Positions 25,416-34,187 of a stretch of 64,000 nucleotides of DNA are shown here, in pieces. How positions within the stretch are numbered: the first letter of the stretch is position 1; every line of letters starts with the position of its first letter. The notes under the pieces were generated by a model. That model did no database searches and had not been told where the DNA came from. It worked only from the letters and a program-made list of their open reading frames with translations. The stretch comes from Marinomonas sp. CT5. GTDB taxonomy: Bacteria; Pseudomonadota; Gammaproteobacteria; Pseudomonadales; Marinomonadaceae. A program made the position numbers and the translations under genes. Where the stretch lies: contig NZ_CP025572.1 of NCBI RefSeq assembly GCF_018336975.1, forward strand, positions 768,572 to 832,571, given 5' to 3'.

Positions 25416-26549
25416 ATGAAGTGGTTTACTTACCCAGCGTTTTTGTTGTTACACACACTAGGCATCACGAGAATGCTGTGTATGTTATTGGTGTTCTCCC
25501 TCGTTGCGTACCTGACCACGCTAGTCGTACCGACAAGGTTTGTAGAGTTATTGTGGGTAACATTTGCTTATTTCTCGCTCACCAGTTTATGGCTTTTAAA
25601 ACAAGAGGTCCATCAGCTGCAATACAATTACGATGAGACGACACCGGACAATGAAAATGAGTCTGTCAGCGCGACCCAGTGGATTTTGTTAAAGTCTGTT
25701 AGTCGTGGTTTTCAGCAGTGGTTAAACCGCGAAAAACGTCAACAACAGCTGTTACAGCAGCGTTTGGATGAGATATCACATTCTTCCCATGAGCTTGAAC
25801 AAAGCGCTGCTTTGGTGACTCGTAATGCCGAAGGGCAAAGTGATTCGGCGTCAGTCGCGGCGGCGGCGGTAGAAGAATTGAATGTGAGCATTGTACAGGT
25901 GGCGGCATTGGCGGCAGACTCTCGACAGACTAGCATTGTCGCTAGTGAACAGTTAGCCGATGGGATTAAACAGCTCACCAATCTGGTGCGGCAGATGTCC
26001 GAGATGGCGCAGCAAGCCATGGCAACGGATGAACTCATTCGTCAACTCAGTAGCAATTCACATGTGATCAATGAAATGTCCGGTACTATCCGCAGTATAG
26101 CCGATCAAACCAACTTACTTGCTCTTAATGCAGCTATTGAAGCGGCCCGTGCTGGCGAAAGTGGTCGTGGTTTTGCTGTGGTGGCTGATGAAGTGCGTCG
26201 TTTGGCCATGCATAGTCAAGAGTCGGCGACAGAAATTAGTCGCAATATCGAATCAGTACAGCAGTACATTAAGGAAGCCGCTGTTCAGGTTTCTGATTTG
26301 ACCAGTGTGGCGAACCGCAGTGCTGAAGACTCAGAATCGGTACGCTCACTATTGAATCAAGTTCACCAACATACTCATCAATTAACAGGACAAGTGAGTC
26401 AAGTAGCGGCCAGTACCGAGCAACAGGGACAGGCTGTAGCGGAAATCGCAGAATTGGCTGAGCGTGTTCGTCGGGGGAATGCTGATAATCTGCAAGCTGC
26501 CGATCAGGCACGAACCATCGCTCACCATTTGGCTCATCTGACAGGATAA
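25416..26549 (+). CDS. Methyl-accepting chemotaxis protein without a periplasmic sensor domain
   Basis: 377-aa chemoreceptor-like protein. Two closely spaced membrane segments (about 22-42 and 45-64) leave almost no periplasmic loop. Residues 70-110 are a cytoplasmic linker without a recognisable HAMP domain. The rest is a standard MCP signalling domain with tip [36 protein letters not shown] around 228-263 and coiled-coil arms. Lacking its own ligand domain, it probably depends on a partner or senses membrane state. The NIT-like protein gene follows 7 bp downstream and is the likely partner. Translation starts behind GGAGGT. Confidence 0.9.
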   Translation: MKWFTYPAFLLLHTLGITRMLCMLLVFSLVAYLTTLVVPTRFVELLWVTFAYFSLTSLWLLKQEVHQLQYNYDETTPDNENESVSATQWILLKSVSRGFQQWLNREKRQQQLLQQRLDEISHSSHELEQSAALVTRNAEGQSDSASVAAAAVEELNVSIVQVAALAADSRQTSIVASEQLADGIKQLTNLVRQMSEMAQQAMATDELIRQLSSNSHVINEMSGTIRSIADQTNLLALNAAIEAARAGESGRGFAVVADEVRRLAMHSQESATEISRNIESVQQYIKEAAVQVSDLTSVANRSAEDSESVRSLLNQVHQHTHQLTGQVSQVAASTEQQGQAVAEIAELAERVRRGNADNLQAADQARTIAHHLAHLTG

Positions 26550-26556
26550 TCTTAGT

Positions 26557-27399
26557 ATGAATGCTGACTATACTTTACCGCTTTTGTTTACCGCTCTGAT
26601 TATATTCGCATTGTTGTTTTATAGCCTGCATTGGCGTTTGCAACAAAAAAAGCGCTTACATATTCAATTGAACATTCGCCAATTGGCATTGCTACGAATA
26701 CTTATTGCCGAGTTTCAGCGTCATCGAGGTCTGAGTAATGGTGTGCTCTGTGGCGACACCAGTATGAGTCAGGATCTTGCCATAACCCGTAAAAAATTGG
26801 ATCAACATATTCTCACCGCTCAAGAGTTTAATGGTGCACACCGGAACGCTTGGAGCGGTGTGATTGATCACTGGTCGCGTTTGCGTGAAGGGCGTAATAG
26901 TGATCGGGCGAATAATCTTGTTCAGCATCATTTAATTATCCGCAACAGTATATTTTTGATGGAAGATGTCGCCAGCGAAATAGATTTAACTCAAGGTTTG
27001 CCTGAACTTGGTTACTTGCCTTGCATCTGGCGTGAGGTGATTCAAGCAGCGGAATGGGCTGGTCAGGCGCGTGCTTTGGGCACTGGCATCGCTGCGGCTG
27101 GACAAAGTAGTGTTGAACAACGAGTAAGAATGCATTTTCTTTATCAGAAAATTGAGTTGCTAGCAGGAAAGGCCTTCGCCACTCTGAAGCATCATGCGAC
27201 AGAGTACCCGCAGATGAATGAGTTTAATCTGCAACATGGTGAGCAAGTCGTGGCTAACTTTCTTGGTTGCATAAAGCAGGAGTTGCTCGGGTCAGAGGCT
27301 CCTGTGATTGCTGCAAAAACGTATTTCCAGCAGGCAACTCAAGCAATAGATGAGTTGTTAGCTTTGGTGGATACGGCATTGGGGCAGCTGAATCAATGA
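26557..27399 (+). CDS. Membrane-anchored NIT-like helical sensor protein
   Basis: 280-aa protein with one N-terminal membrane segment (about 7-26) and an all-helical soluble domain. The stretch LRILIAEFQRHRGLSNGVL (about 45-63) matches the signature of nitrate/nitrite-sensing NIT domains, in which an RG-L-S motif follows a long helix. There is no kinase, ANTAR or methyl-accepting output domain. It follows the sensor-less chemoreceptor by 7 bp in one operon and may act as its ligand-binding subunit. Nitrate binding is not shown by the sequence; this is a family-level resemblance. Confidence 0.6.
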   Translation: MNADYTLPLLFTALIIFALLFYSLHWRLQQKKRLHIQLNIRQLALLRILIAEFQRHRGLSNGVLCGDTSMSQDLAITRKKLDQHILTAQEFNGAHRNAWSGVIDHWSRLREGRNSDRANNLVQHHLIIRNSIFLMEDVASEIDLTQGLPELGYLPCIWREVIQAAEWAGQARALGTGIAAAGQSSVEQRVRMHFLYQKIELLAGKAFATLKHHATEYPQMNEFNLQHGEQVVANFLGCIKQELLGSEAPVIAAKTYFQQATQAIDELLALVDTALGQLNQ

Positions 27400-27422
27400 G
27401 AAACCGTTTCTTTTTCTCATTG
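27394..27422. repeat. Hairpin overlapping the stop of the NIT-like gene
   Basis: CAATGAGAAA (27394-27403) pairs perfectly with 27413-27422 around a 9-nt loop and includes the stop codon. No T-run follows, so it is a poor intrinsic terminator. The remaining bases to 27542 hold no gene I can support. Confidence 0.4.
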
Positions 27423-27542
27423 GGTTTATGAATAAAATTTTAGGATGTTATTTATTGGATTTTGAAGAGAACAGAGAGCGCACATTTTCAATCTATTTTG
27501 CTACCATCCAAGCTCTGAATGTTTTTTTCATAAGGAAGCGTA

Positions 27543-28376
27543 ATGCAATACTCTATTTTGATTACTGGATGTTCCACAGGGATTGGGCTAGAAGCGGCAA
27601 AAATGCTTCAAGAGCGTGATTTTCTGGTCGTTGCAAGTTGCCGTAAACAAGAAGATGTAGAGGTTTTGCAGGCACAGGGTATTAAGCATGTTGTTCAATT
27701 AGATCTGGCCGACTCAGCTTCGATAGAAAAGGGGTTGCAAGAAACCTTGGCTATTACCAATGGTCAGTTGTTTGCGCTGTTTAATAATGGTGCTTATGGA
27801 CAACCAGGGGCGGTTGAGGATTTACCTGTTGAAGCGTTACGAGCACAATTTGAATGCAATTTTTTTGGAACGCACGAGCTGACAACGAAAGTGTTGAAAG
27901 TCATGATGGCTCAAGGCTATGGACGGATCATCAATAACAGTTCTGTGCTTGGCTTAGTGGCCGCACCTTTCCGCGGGGCTTATAACGCCAGTAAATTTGC
28001 CTTGGAAGGTTTAACGGATACACTGCGTTTGGAGTTATCAGATACGCCAATTAAGGTGTGTTTAATTGAGCCAGGTCCGATTGAAAGCCGTTTTCGTGCG
28101 AATGCCTTGCTTGCTCTAAAAGATAACATCGACATAGAAAATAGTCGTCACCAACAAGGTTATGCCGATGCCATTGCGCGTTTGAGTAAAGAAGGAGTCA
28201 CTTCCTCACAAACCTTGCCTGCCTGTGCGGTGGTCGAAAAACTGATTCATGCATTGGAATCTACTCGACCAAGAGCCCGCTACTATGTGACCTTGCCAAC
28301 TTATGCGGCGGTCTTTATGAAACGCTTCCTACCTACCTGTCTGTTGGACTGGGTGATGAAACGCCAAGGCTCTTGA
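27543..28376 (+). CDS. Short-chain dehydrogenase/reductase
   Basis: 277-aa classical SDR: nucleotide-binding TGCSTGIG at 8-15, NNGAYG near 82-87, catalytic Ser (NSSVLG) near 134, YNASK near 148-152. The long C-terminus (to 277) resembles the 17-beta-hydroxysteroid or retinol dehydrogenase-like SDRs often annotated YbbO. Arg34-Lys35 following strand 2 (SCRKQED) suggests NADP preference. AAGGAAG precedes the ATG. It is a single gene convergent with the hydrolase; the substrate is not indicated. Confidence 0.85.
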   Translation: MQYSILITGCSTGIGLEAAKMLQERDFLVVASCRKQEDVEVLQAQGIKHVVQLDLADSASIEKGLQETLAITNGQLFALFNNGAYGQPGAVEDLPVEALRAQFECNFFGTHELTTKVLKVMMAQGYGRIINNSSVLGLVAAPFRGAYNASKFALEGLTDTLRLELSDTPIKVCLIEPGPIESRFRANALLALKDNIDIENSRHQQGYADAIARLSKEGVTSSQTLPACAVVEKLIHALESTRPRARYYVTLPTYAAVFMKRFLPTCLLDWVMKRQGS

Positions 28377-28403
28377 TCATTAGCGTTTTGTTATCTGTTG
28401 TTA

Positions 28404-29408
28404 TTAATCGAGGTTTTCCAGCCAATTTGTCATGGCGGATAAATAGGCCTTGCGAGCAGGCGGATGGGATAAATATAAGTCGTGAAAGCCCTTTGCTATG
28501 CTGACTTTGGTTAAATTAGTGAAGGTTCTTTCGGCGGCCTGCTGCATACTATCGACGTCTAACACACCATCGCCTTGTTGTGTTTCTTCCACCGTGAGTT
28601 TGCCGATACTACTCTGCTCCGAGTGGCACATTAGAGTAGAGATACTAAGCTGTTGATGGGCTAAATTACGCTGAGCCACAATCACTTCTCTTAACCAATG
28701 AAATGATAAATCAAAGCCCTGAGAAGGCTTCCAATCTAATCGGTAATCCCACTCACCGCCATAAATGGTATGAAGTGATTTTGAGTAAATGTTGATTTTT
28801 TTGGCTCTTAAGTACGAAAAAGGCAACAAAGATACTAAGATTCGTACTGGCCAGCTGACGTAGTTTAATACAGCTGGTGGGAAAGGTAGGGCGAGAAAGG
28901 GACTGTTTAGCATGAGTCCAATGACTTCAGGAAAGGCTTTGTTGTAATGGCTTTCTCGTTCTGGAGGAGCATAGGGTTGTGCTAAATAAGTCGATAGCAC
29001 TAAACCACCAGTAGAATGCCCAAGTAGGACAACCTGATCCACACCATCTTGTTTCATTGTCGCCAAGGCAATGTCTAAATCTTGGCCATATTGTTCAATG
29101 GATTCACACCAGTTTGGAGGTGTGGAAGGACGAATGGATCGACCGTAGCCTTGTAAATCTATGGCATAGAACCGATAACCCAACTTAACAAAATGTTCAG
29201 CTAATCCTGTCTGGAAAAAGTAATCTGTGTAGCCATGCACGTATAAAATGGCTTTTGTTGCGTCTGGGTTACCTGTGTGGTGGATTAGCGTGGTGTGAAC
29301 TTGAGTTCTCGGCCCCGCAAAGGCAAAGGTGCGTGCGTGAAAGTCAGCGCCCAATAGGTCTTCACATTCGCTAACTTGTTGCCAGTGTTGTCCTATTGGT
29401 GCGCTCAT
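28404..29408 (-). CDS. Alpha/beta hydrolase, lysophospholipase-like
   Basis: 334-aa serine hydrolase of the PldB/monoacylglycerol lipase type. The oxyanion-hole region is YVHGYTDYFFQTGLAEHF near residue 73 and the nucleophile motif is GHSTGGL near 149-155. The acid is probably the Asp in the DGVLDVDSMQQ area and the base His is in KGFHDLYLSHPP near 312. No signal peptide is seen, so it is cytoplasmic or membrane-associated. It probably forms a unit with hlyU upstream (17 bp gap). Confidence 0.82.
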   Translation of the reverse strand: MSAPIGQHWQQVSECEDLLGADFHARTFAFAGPRTQVHTTLIHHTGNPDATKAILYVHGYTDYFFQTGLAEHFVKLGYRFYAIDLQGYGRSIRPSTPPNWCESIEQYGQDLDIALATMKQDGVDQVVLLGHSTGGLVLSTYLAQPYAPPERESHYNKAFPEVIGLMLNSPFLALPFPPAVLNYVSWPVRILVSLLPFSYLRAKKINIYSKSLHTIYGGEWDYRLDWKPSQGFDLSFHWLREVIVAQRNLAHQQLSISTLMCHSEQSSIGKLTVEETQQGDGVLDVDSMQQAAERTFTNLTKVSIAKGFHDLYLSHPPARKAYLSAMTNWLENLD

Positions 29409-29425
29409 TCTGTTTTTCCTTTGAA

Positions 29426-29713
29426 TTAACGAAAAATATTCTCGCCAAGTTGGTCGATGGTTAGCTTGGCTTTGCGTAAGGTTATTTCAATACATTCATC
29501 GCGGTTCGGCATGAGATCTGAGCGAATAAAGTTATGTGTTTTTTGCTCCTCGCCTTCACCTTTGGTGATGGTTGCCGCCACTCTGTATTGCCCACCATCT
29601 TTCATTGGTGCTGGGGTGATAGAGAAACCTTTGTGTTCAACGACGTCTTCTGCTTTTTCTGGTGCGCTTTCGCCACCCGCAAATAGCCCTTTGAGGCCAG
29701 ATAAAATACCCAT
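29426..29713 (-). CDS. hlyU: HlyU-family transcriptional activator
   Basis: 95-aa small protein with HlyU family features (KGLFAGGE near the N-terminus, GFSITPAPMKDGGQYRVAATIT, HNFIRSDLMPNRDECIEITLRKAKLTIDQLGE). The start at 29713 follows TAGGAGT with 7-nt spacing; an upstream in-frame ATG at 29767 lacks this. HlyU proteins in Vibrio relieve H-NS silencing of toxin genes, but no toxin gene is nearby here. The role in this organism is unknown. Confidence 0.85.
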   Translation of the reverse strand: MGILSGLKGLFAGGESAPEKAEDVVEHKGFSITPAPMKDGGQYRVAATITKGEGEEQKTHNFIRSDLMPNRDECIEITLRKAKLTIDQLGENIFR

Positions 29714-29872
29714 GAAATTACTCCTATATTTTTTCGTTATTTTTCGGGGATTTGTTGTAATAGTCAAATGCCGTCGTATTATTTATTTTACCGGTTACAG
29801 AATTACCACAGGATAATCATACAGTCGAAGTATAATCATTTTTTGGCGTTTTCTTTTTTCTAGGATAGCAGT

Positions 29873-30862
29873 TTGAAAAAAACAACCAGCACTATTACTC
29901 AGGTAGCCACACTTGCCGGTGTTTCTAAAGCGACGGTTTCTCGTGTATTAAGTGGCACTACGCCAGTGAAAGAGGAAACGCGGAATCGAGTGATGGATGC
30001 GGTTGATAAGCTTTCCTACAGCCCTAATCAGGCTGCTAGATCATTGGCGAGTAATAAAACCTATACCATTGGTTTAGTGGCTTCGCGGATCGATACGGCC
30101 TATTACGGTCCTGCGGCTAGTGGTGTTGAAAAAGCATTACGTGGAGGCGATAGGCACGTTATTATTGCCAGTGGCAATGGCTCTTTGGAAGGAGAGCGTG
30201 AGGCCGTAGATTTTTTGATTAAACGCCAAGTTGATGCCCTAGTATTGATCACTAATTTTTTACCAGAAGAAGAGATCTCTCAAATTAATCTTCGATGTCC
30301 AGTGTTTGTCTTAAATCAGAACTTTCCTAGTGGCGAAGATCATCGCATTTTTTTTGATAATTTTGCGGGCGGTGAAATGGCCACTCAATACCTTATTGAT
30401 AAAGGGCATAAAAAAATTGCGACTGTGACAGGACCGTTATGGAAGCATGATGCTTATCAGCGTTATTTAGGGTGTCAAAAAGCATTACAAAGAGCGGGGT
30501 TGTCTCTACATTCTCAGTATGAAGGAACATTTAGTTCGAGCTCTGGTATGTGTCAAATGAAGTCTATTCTTGCCCTTGAAGATAAGCCAACCGCGATTTT
30601 TTTCGCTAATGATATTATGGCTATGGGGGCGCTTCATGTCTGTGCCCAACAGGGTATTAAAGTCCCTGATGATATTGCCATTATCGGCTTTGATGACCTT
30701 GATATGTCACAATATTATTCTCCGAGTATTACCACCATAAAACTTCCTTTGTATGAAATGGCAGAAGCCGCAGCTTACCTGCTTTTAAATACTATTTATG
30801 GAACACAATACACCATCAAACACGCTTTCTCTCCCGAATTAGTTATTCGTCAGTCTGCTTAG
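29873..30862 (+). CDS. LacI-family repressor of the sugar ABC locus
   Basis: 329-aa LacI/GalR regulator. The N-terminal helix-turn-helix TQVATLAGVSKATVSRVLSG is at about 9-28 with the hinge helix SPNQAARSLAS near 51-61. The periplasmic-binding-protein-like effector domain starts at about 64. Translation begins at a TTG (29873) after TAGGAT. It is followed by an ABC transporter and enzyme operon on the same strand, with a LacI-type palindrome in the gap, so local control is likely. The ligand is probably the transported sugar. Confidence 0.9.
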   Translation: MKKTTSTITQVATLAGVSKATVSRVLSGTTPVKEETRNRVMDAVDKLSYSPNQAARSLASNKTYTIGLVASRIDTAYYGPAASGVEKALRGGDRHVIIASGNGSLEGEREAVDFLIKRQVDALVLITNFLPEEEISQINLRCPVFVLNQNFPSGEDHRIFFDNFAGGEMATQYLIDKGHKKIATVTGPLWKHDAYQRYLGCQKALQRAGLSLHSQYEGTFSSSSGMCQMKSILALEDKPTAIFFANDIMAMGALHVCAQQGIKVPDDIAIIGFDDLDMSQYYSPSITTIKLPLYEMAEAAAYLLLNTIYGTQYTIKHAFSPELVIRQSA

Positions 30863-30934
30863 AACGCACTCCTCAACTGTGTAAAAAAATAGTGAAAAAT
30901 ATTGACGGCACTCTTTTGTTGGTTAATATTTGTT

Positions 30935-30952
30935 CATGAAAGCGGTTTCATG
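30935..30952. promoter_or_regulatory. LacI-type operator upstream of the sugar ABC operon
   Basis: CATGAAAGCGGTTTCATG is an 18-bp palindrome with a central CG and one mismatched pair, the typical LacI/GalR operator form. It lies 79 bp before the binding-protein start. Confidence 0.7.
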
Positions 30953-31030
30953 TTCCAGTTTTACCGCTTCAACTTAACCCTTCCCTAAGGAAGGGTGGAG
31001 GACAAAAACCCAATAGAGGATAAAAATAAT

Positions 31031-32269
31031 ATGATGGGTAAAAAACTGTTTGCTGCCACAATCGGGGCAGGATTTATGAGTGTATCGGTTCAAGCGGCTG
31101 ATGTTGAAGTAATTCATTGGTGGACATCGGGTGGCGAGCAAAAAGCCGTCACCGTGTTGGCTGAAGAATTTGACAAACTAGGCAAGGATAAATGGGCCGA
31201 TACAGCTGTCGCACTGGGAGAAAATGCTCGGGCGTTGACTATGCAGCGTATTCTTGGTGGTGACGCACCGGGGGCGGCACAATTCAATACTTCTCGTCAG
31301 TTTGAAGAATTGATTGAAGAAGGCCTTCTCCTTGATCTTTCTCCTGTTGCTGAAAAAGAAGGTTGGAAAAGCTTTATTCGTCCTTCCAGCATCTTAAACC
31401 CTTGTATGAAAGACGGTGGCATTTACTGTGTGCCAATCAATATACACTCTAATCAATGGTTATGGACTAACAAAAAAGTCTTTGCCGATGTCGGAGTGAA
31501 GGAACCGCATACGTGGAAGGAGTTTTTAGCGGTTGCACCAAAAATTCGTGAAGCCGGTTACATTCCTTTGGCCTTGGGTGGGCAAGGCTGGCAAGAACGT
31601 CATTTGTTTGACGTTGTTTTAATCGGAGTCACCGATAAAGAGTTTTGGAAGCGCTTATGGAAAGATAAAAGCGTAGACGCCGCTGGCAGTGAACAAATGC
31701 GTACTGTATTCGAGACATTTGGTGCGTTAAGGAATTTCATTGACGAAGGTTCGCCAGGTCGTAACTGGAATGATGCCACCAACATGGTTATTACTGGTAA
31801 AGCGGCAGCGCAAGTCATGGGGGATTGGGCTCGTGGTGAGTTTGCGGCCGCAGGTGAAGTTGCTGAGGTCGACTATGGTTGTATTCCTGGCCCTGCTAAA
31901 CGACCTTCTCTTACTTTAGGTGGCGATGCATTTATCTTCCCTAAAACCTCGGACAAAGCTCTTGAAGCTGCCCAAATGAAAATGGCTTCTATGATGTTGA
32001 GCCCATACATTCAAGCTAAATTTAACAATGCCAAAGGTTCTTTACCTGTTCGTGGCGATGTCGACCTCGATGTTGCGGATGCCTGTATGAAAAAAGGCCT
32101 CGCTTTATTGGATGACCCAGAAGCGACTATGGCTCCTGCCAATGCCTATATCACTGAAGACACCAATGGCCAGATACAAGACCTCGTCTCTACCTTCTGG
32201 AATGAGCCAAGTATGTCTGTTGACAGTGCTTTGAAAATTTTCAAAGGCATTATCGAAGACGCGGAGTAA
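31031..32269 (+). CDS. Sugar ABC transporter substrate-binding protein (GtsA/MalE type)
   Basis: 412-aa periplasmic binding protein from the ATG at 31031, which gives a compact signal peptide (MMGKKLFAATIGAGFMSVSVQA, about 22 aa). A GTG at 30995 would add 12 polar residues. Family features are VIHWWTSGGEQKAV at the mature N-terminus, MQRILGGDAPGAAQFNT, and WLWTNKKVFADVG in the middle. It resembles the glucose/mannose-type GtsA receptors. It opens an operon with two permeases, an ATPase and four sugar-processing genes. Confidence 0.88.
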   Translation: MMGKKLFAATIGAGFMSVSVQAADVEVIHWWTSGGEQKAVTVLAEEFDKLGKDKWADTAVALGENARALTMQRILGGDAPGAAQFNTSRQFEELIEEGLLLDLSPVAEKEGWKSFIRPSSILNPCMKDGGIYCVPINIHSNQWLWTNKKVFADVGVKEPHTWKEFLAVAPKIREAGYIPLALGGQGWQERHLFDVVLIGVTDKEFWKRLWKDKSVDAAGSEQMRTVFETFGALRNFIDEGSPGRNWNDATNMVITGKAAAQVMGDWARGEFAAAGEVAEVDYGCIPGPAKRPSLTLGGDAFIFPKTSDKALEAAQMKMASMMLSPYIQAKFNNAKGSLPVRGDVDLDVADACMKKGLALLDDPEATMAPANAYITEDTNGQIQDLVSTFWNEPSMSVDSALKIFKGIIEDAE

Positions 32270-32362
32270 TCTCCGCACATGAATGGCCGCCAATTTTTTA
32301 TTCTGCTACGAATATAGAAAGTTGTATTGGCGGTTCAATCTTGGCTTTAAAAGGAGTTTAAG

Positions 32363-33280
32363 ATGGAAGAGACTATGGCTACTTCAGTAAAAGCGTCTAA
32401 ACCACGACGTGCCAAACGCATCCAAATTTCTTCATTAATCGCAAGTGTCCCTATGGCTGTTGTCGCTATTGGAGTGTTTGTGGTTTGCGTTGGTTATTCG
32501 GTGATGCTTTCGTTTACCAAATCTCGTTTGTTTCCTAATTTTAAGTGGGTTGGATTCGATCAATATGAGCGCTTATGGGGGACTTCTCGATGGTTAGTAT
32601 CCGTTGAAAATGTCTTCTTATACGGCGTGCTATTTATTGCTTTATGTTTAGTATCTGGTTTTTTTATGGCGGTCTTTCTGGATCAGAAAGTACGCTTTGA
32701 AAGCGGTTTTCGCACTCTATTTCTTTATCCTTATGCCATGTCCCTAGTGGTGACGGGGTTGGTTTGGCAATGGATGATGGAGCCTTCTTTAGGAATCCAA
32801 AATGTCGTCCAGCGTATGGGCTGGGAGTCGTTTGAATTTGCGCCTTTGGTGAGTTCTGAGTACGCCATTTATGGCGTATTGATTGCTGCGGTTTGGCAAT
32901 CTTCTGGGCTTGTCATGGCGCTTATGTTAGCCGGGTTACGGGGCATTGATGGTGAGATTTGGAAAGCGGCTCGTGTGGACGGCATTCCAACGTGGAAAAC
33001 TTATCTTTTCATTGTTTTACCCATGATGCGACCTGTGATGATCACTTCTGTTGTGTTATTGGCCGTTGGGGTGGTACGGGTTTATGACCTGATTGTTGCG
33101 CAAACTGGCGGTGGTCCAGGTATGGCGACTGAGATGCCTGCGAAGTTTGTCATTGATTATATCACGGTACGCAGCAACGTTGGTTTAGGTATGGCCGCAG
33201 CGACCATGATGTTGCTTCCCGTTTTATTGGTGATTGGTCCTTGGATTTATCGCGAATATGTTCGTCCAACGAAACATTAG
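32363..33280 (+). CDS. Sugar ABC transporter permease (MalF type)
   Basis: 305-aa inner-membrane permease of the CUT1 sugar family. It has six membrane segments and the EAA-loop motif EIWKAARVDGIPTWKTYLFIVLPMM near residue 205, which docks the ATPase. A polar Lys/Arg-rich N-terminal tail precedes the first helix at about 29. AAGGAG six bases before the ATG fixes the start. It is partnered with the next permease. Confidence 0.92.
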   Translation: MEETMATSVKASKPRRAKRIQISSLIASVPMAVVAIGVFVVCVGYSVMLSFTKSRLFPNFKWVGFDQYERLWGTSRWLVSVENVFLYGVLFIALCLVSGFFMAVFLDQKVRFESGFRTLFLYPYAMSLVVTGLVWQWMMEPSLGIQNVVQRMGWESFEFAPLVSSEYAIYGVLIAAVWQSSGLVMALMLAGLRGIDGEIWKAARVDGIPTWKTYLFIVLPMMRPVMITSVVLLAVGVVRVYDLIVAQTGGGPGMATEMPAKFVIDYITVRSNVGLGMAAATMMLLPVLLVIGPWIYREYVRPTKH

Positions 33281-33289
33281 GAGTCGATC

Positions 33290-34183
33290 ATGGAACAGAT
33301 TCAATTAACTGGTCCGCAAGGGCCAAAGCCAAAAAAGACGACTGTCTCACGATTTGGCGTGTATGCCTTTTTATTTAGTGCTGCGATTTTCTTTTGTATT
33401 CCTTTGTATGTGATGTTGGTTACATCCATGAAAGGAATGCCTGAAATTCGTCTTGGGGAATTGTTTGCTTTACCAGGTGATCCCAATTTTTCGGCTTGGG
33501 TAAAAGCATGGTCCGAAGCTTGTACAGGGGTTGAATGTAATGGTATTCAAGCGGGGTTTTGGAATTCGGTAAAAATTACCATCCCCAGTGTGGCGATATC
33601 TATAATCCTTGGTTCATTAAATGGTTATGCCTTGTCATTTTGGCGCTTTAAGGGCTCTAATTTGCTATTCGGTATTTTACTGTTTGGCGCCTTTGTGCCT
33701 TTTCAAGTCGTGATTTTTCCATTGATTATTTTTCTGCGGGAAACTGGGTTATATGGTTCTTTAGCTGGAATTATTTTGATCCACACCATTTTTGGTATGC
33801 CCATTATGACCTTGCTATTTCGCAACTATTTTTCCTCATTACCGGATGAGTTATTCAAAGCCGCTAGAGTTGATGGGGCGAATTTTTGGCAGATTTTTTT
33901 GCAAATCATGATGCCTTTATCCATTCCTGTAACGGTAGTCGCAGTGATTTTACAGACAACTGGCATTTGGAATGATTTTTTATTGGGGCTGATTTTTGCC
34001 GGTCGAGAGAATCTGCCAATGACGGTTCAGTTGAATAATATTGTGGCCACCACATTTGGTATTCGTGAATACAACGTCAACATGGCGGCAACGATTTTGA
34101 CAGCCTTGGTGCCGTTGGCGATTTACTTGTTGTCCGGTAAATATTTTGTGCGTGGCATAGCGGCTGGCGCGGTGAAGGGGTAA
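33290..34183 (+). CDS. Sugar ABC transporter permease (MalG type)
   Basis: 297-aa second CUT1 permease. Six membrane segments are seen, with the EAA loop ELFKAARVDGANFWQIFLQIMMPLSIP around residue 186-212. An unusual loop with two cysteines (EACTGVECNGIQ near 77-88) lies after the first segment. It begins 9 bp after its partner and ends 4 bp before the ATPase gene. Confidence 0.92.
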   Translation: MEQIQLTGPQGPKPKKTTVSRFGVYAFLFSAAIFFCIPLYVMLVTSMKGMPEIRLGELFALPGDPNFSAWVKAWSEACTGVECNGIQAGFWNSVKITIPSVAISIILGSLNGYALSFWRFKGSNLLFGILLFGAFVPFQVVIFPLIIFLRETGLYGSLAGIILIHTIFGMPIMTLLFRNYFSSLPDELFKAARVDGANFWQIFLQIMMPLSIPVTVVAVILQTTGIWNDFLLGLIFAGRENLPMTVQLNNIVATTFGIREYNVNMAATILTALVPLAIYLLSGKYFVRGIAAGAVKG

Positions 34184-34187
34184 GACT

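Noticed and set aside
27428..27619. A 63-codon frame in the gap before the SDR gene
   Set aside because: It overlaps the SDR start in a different frame, has no ribosome-binding site, and its second half is shadow sequence of the SDR gene.
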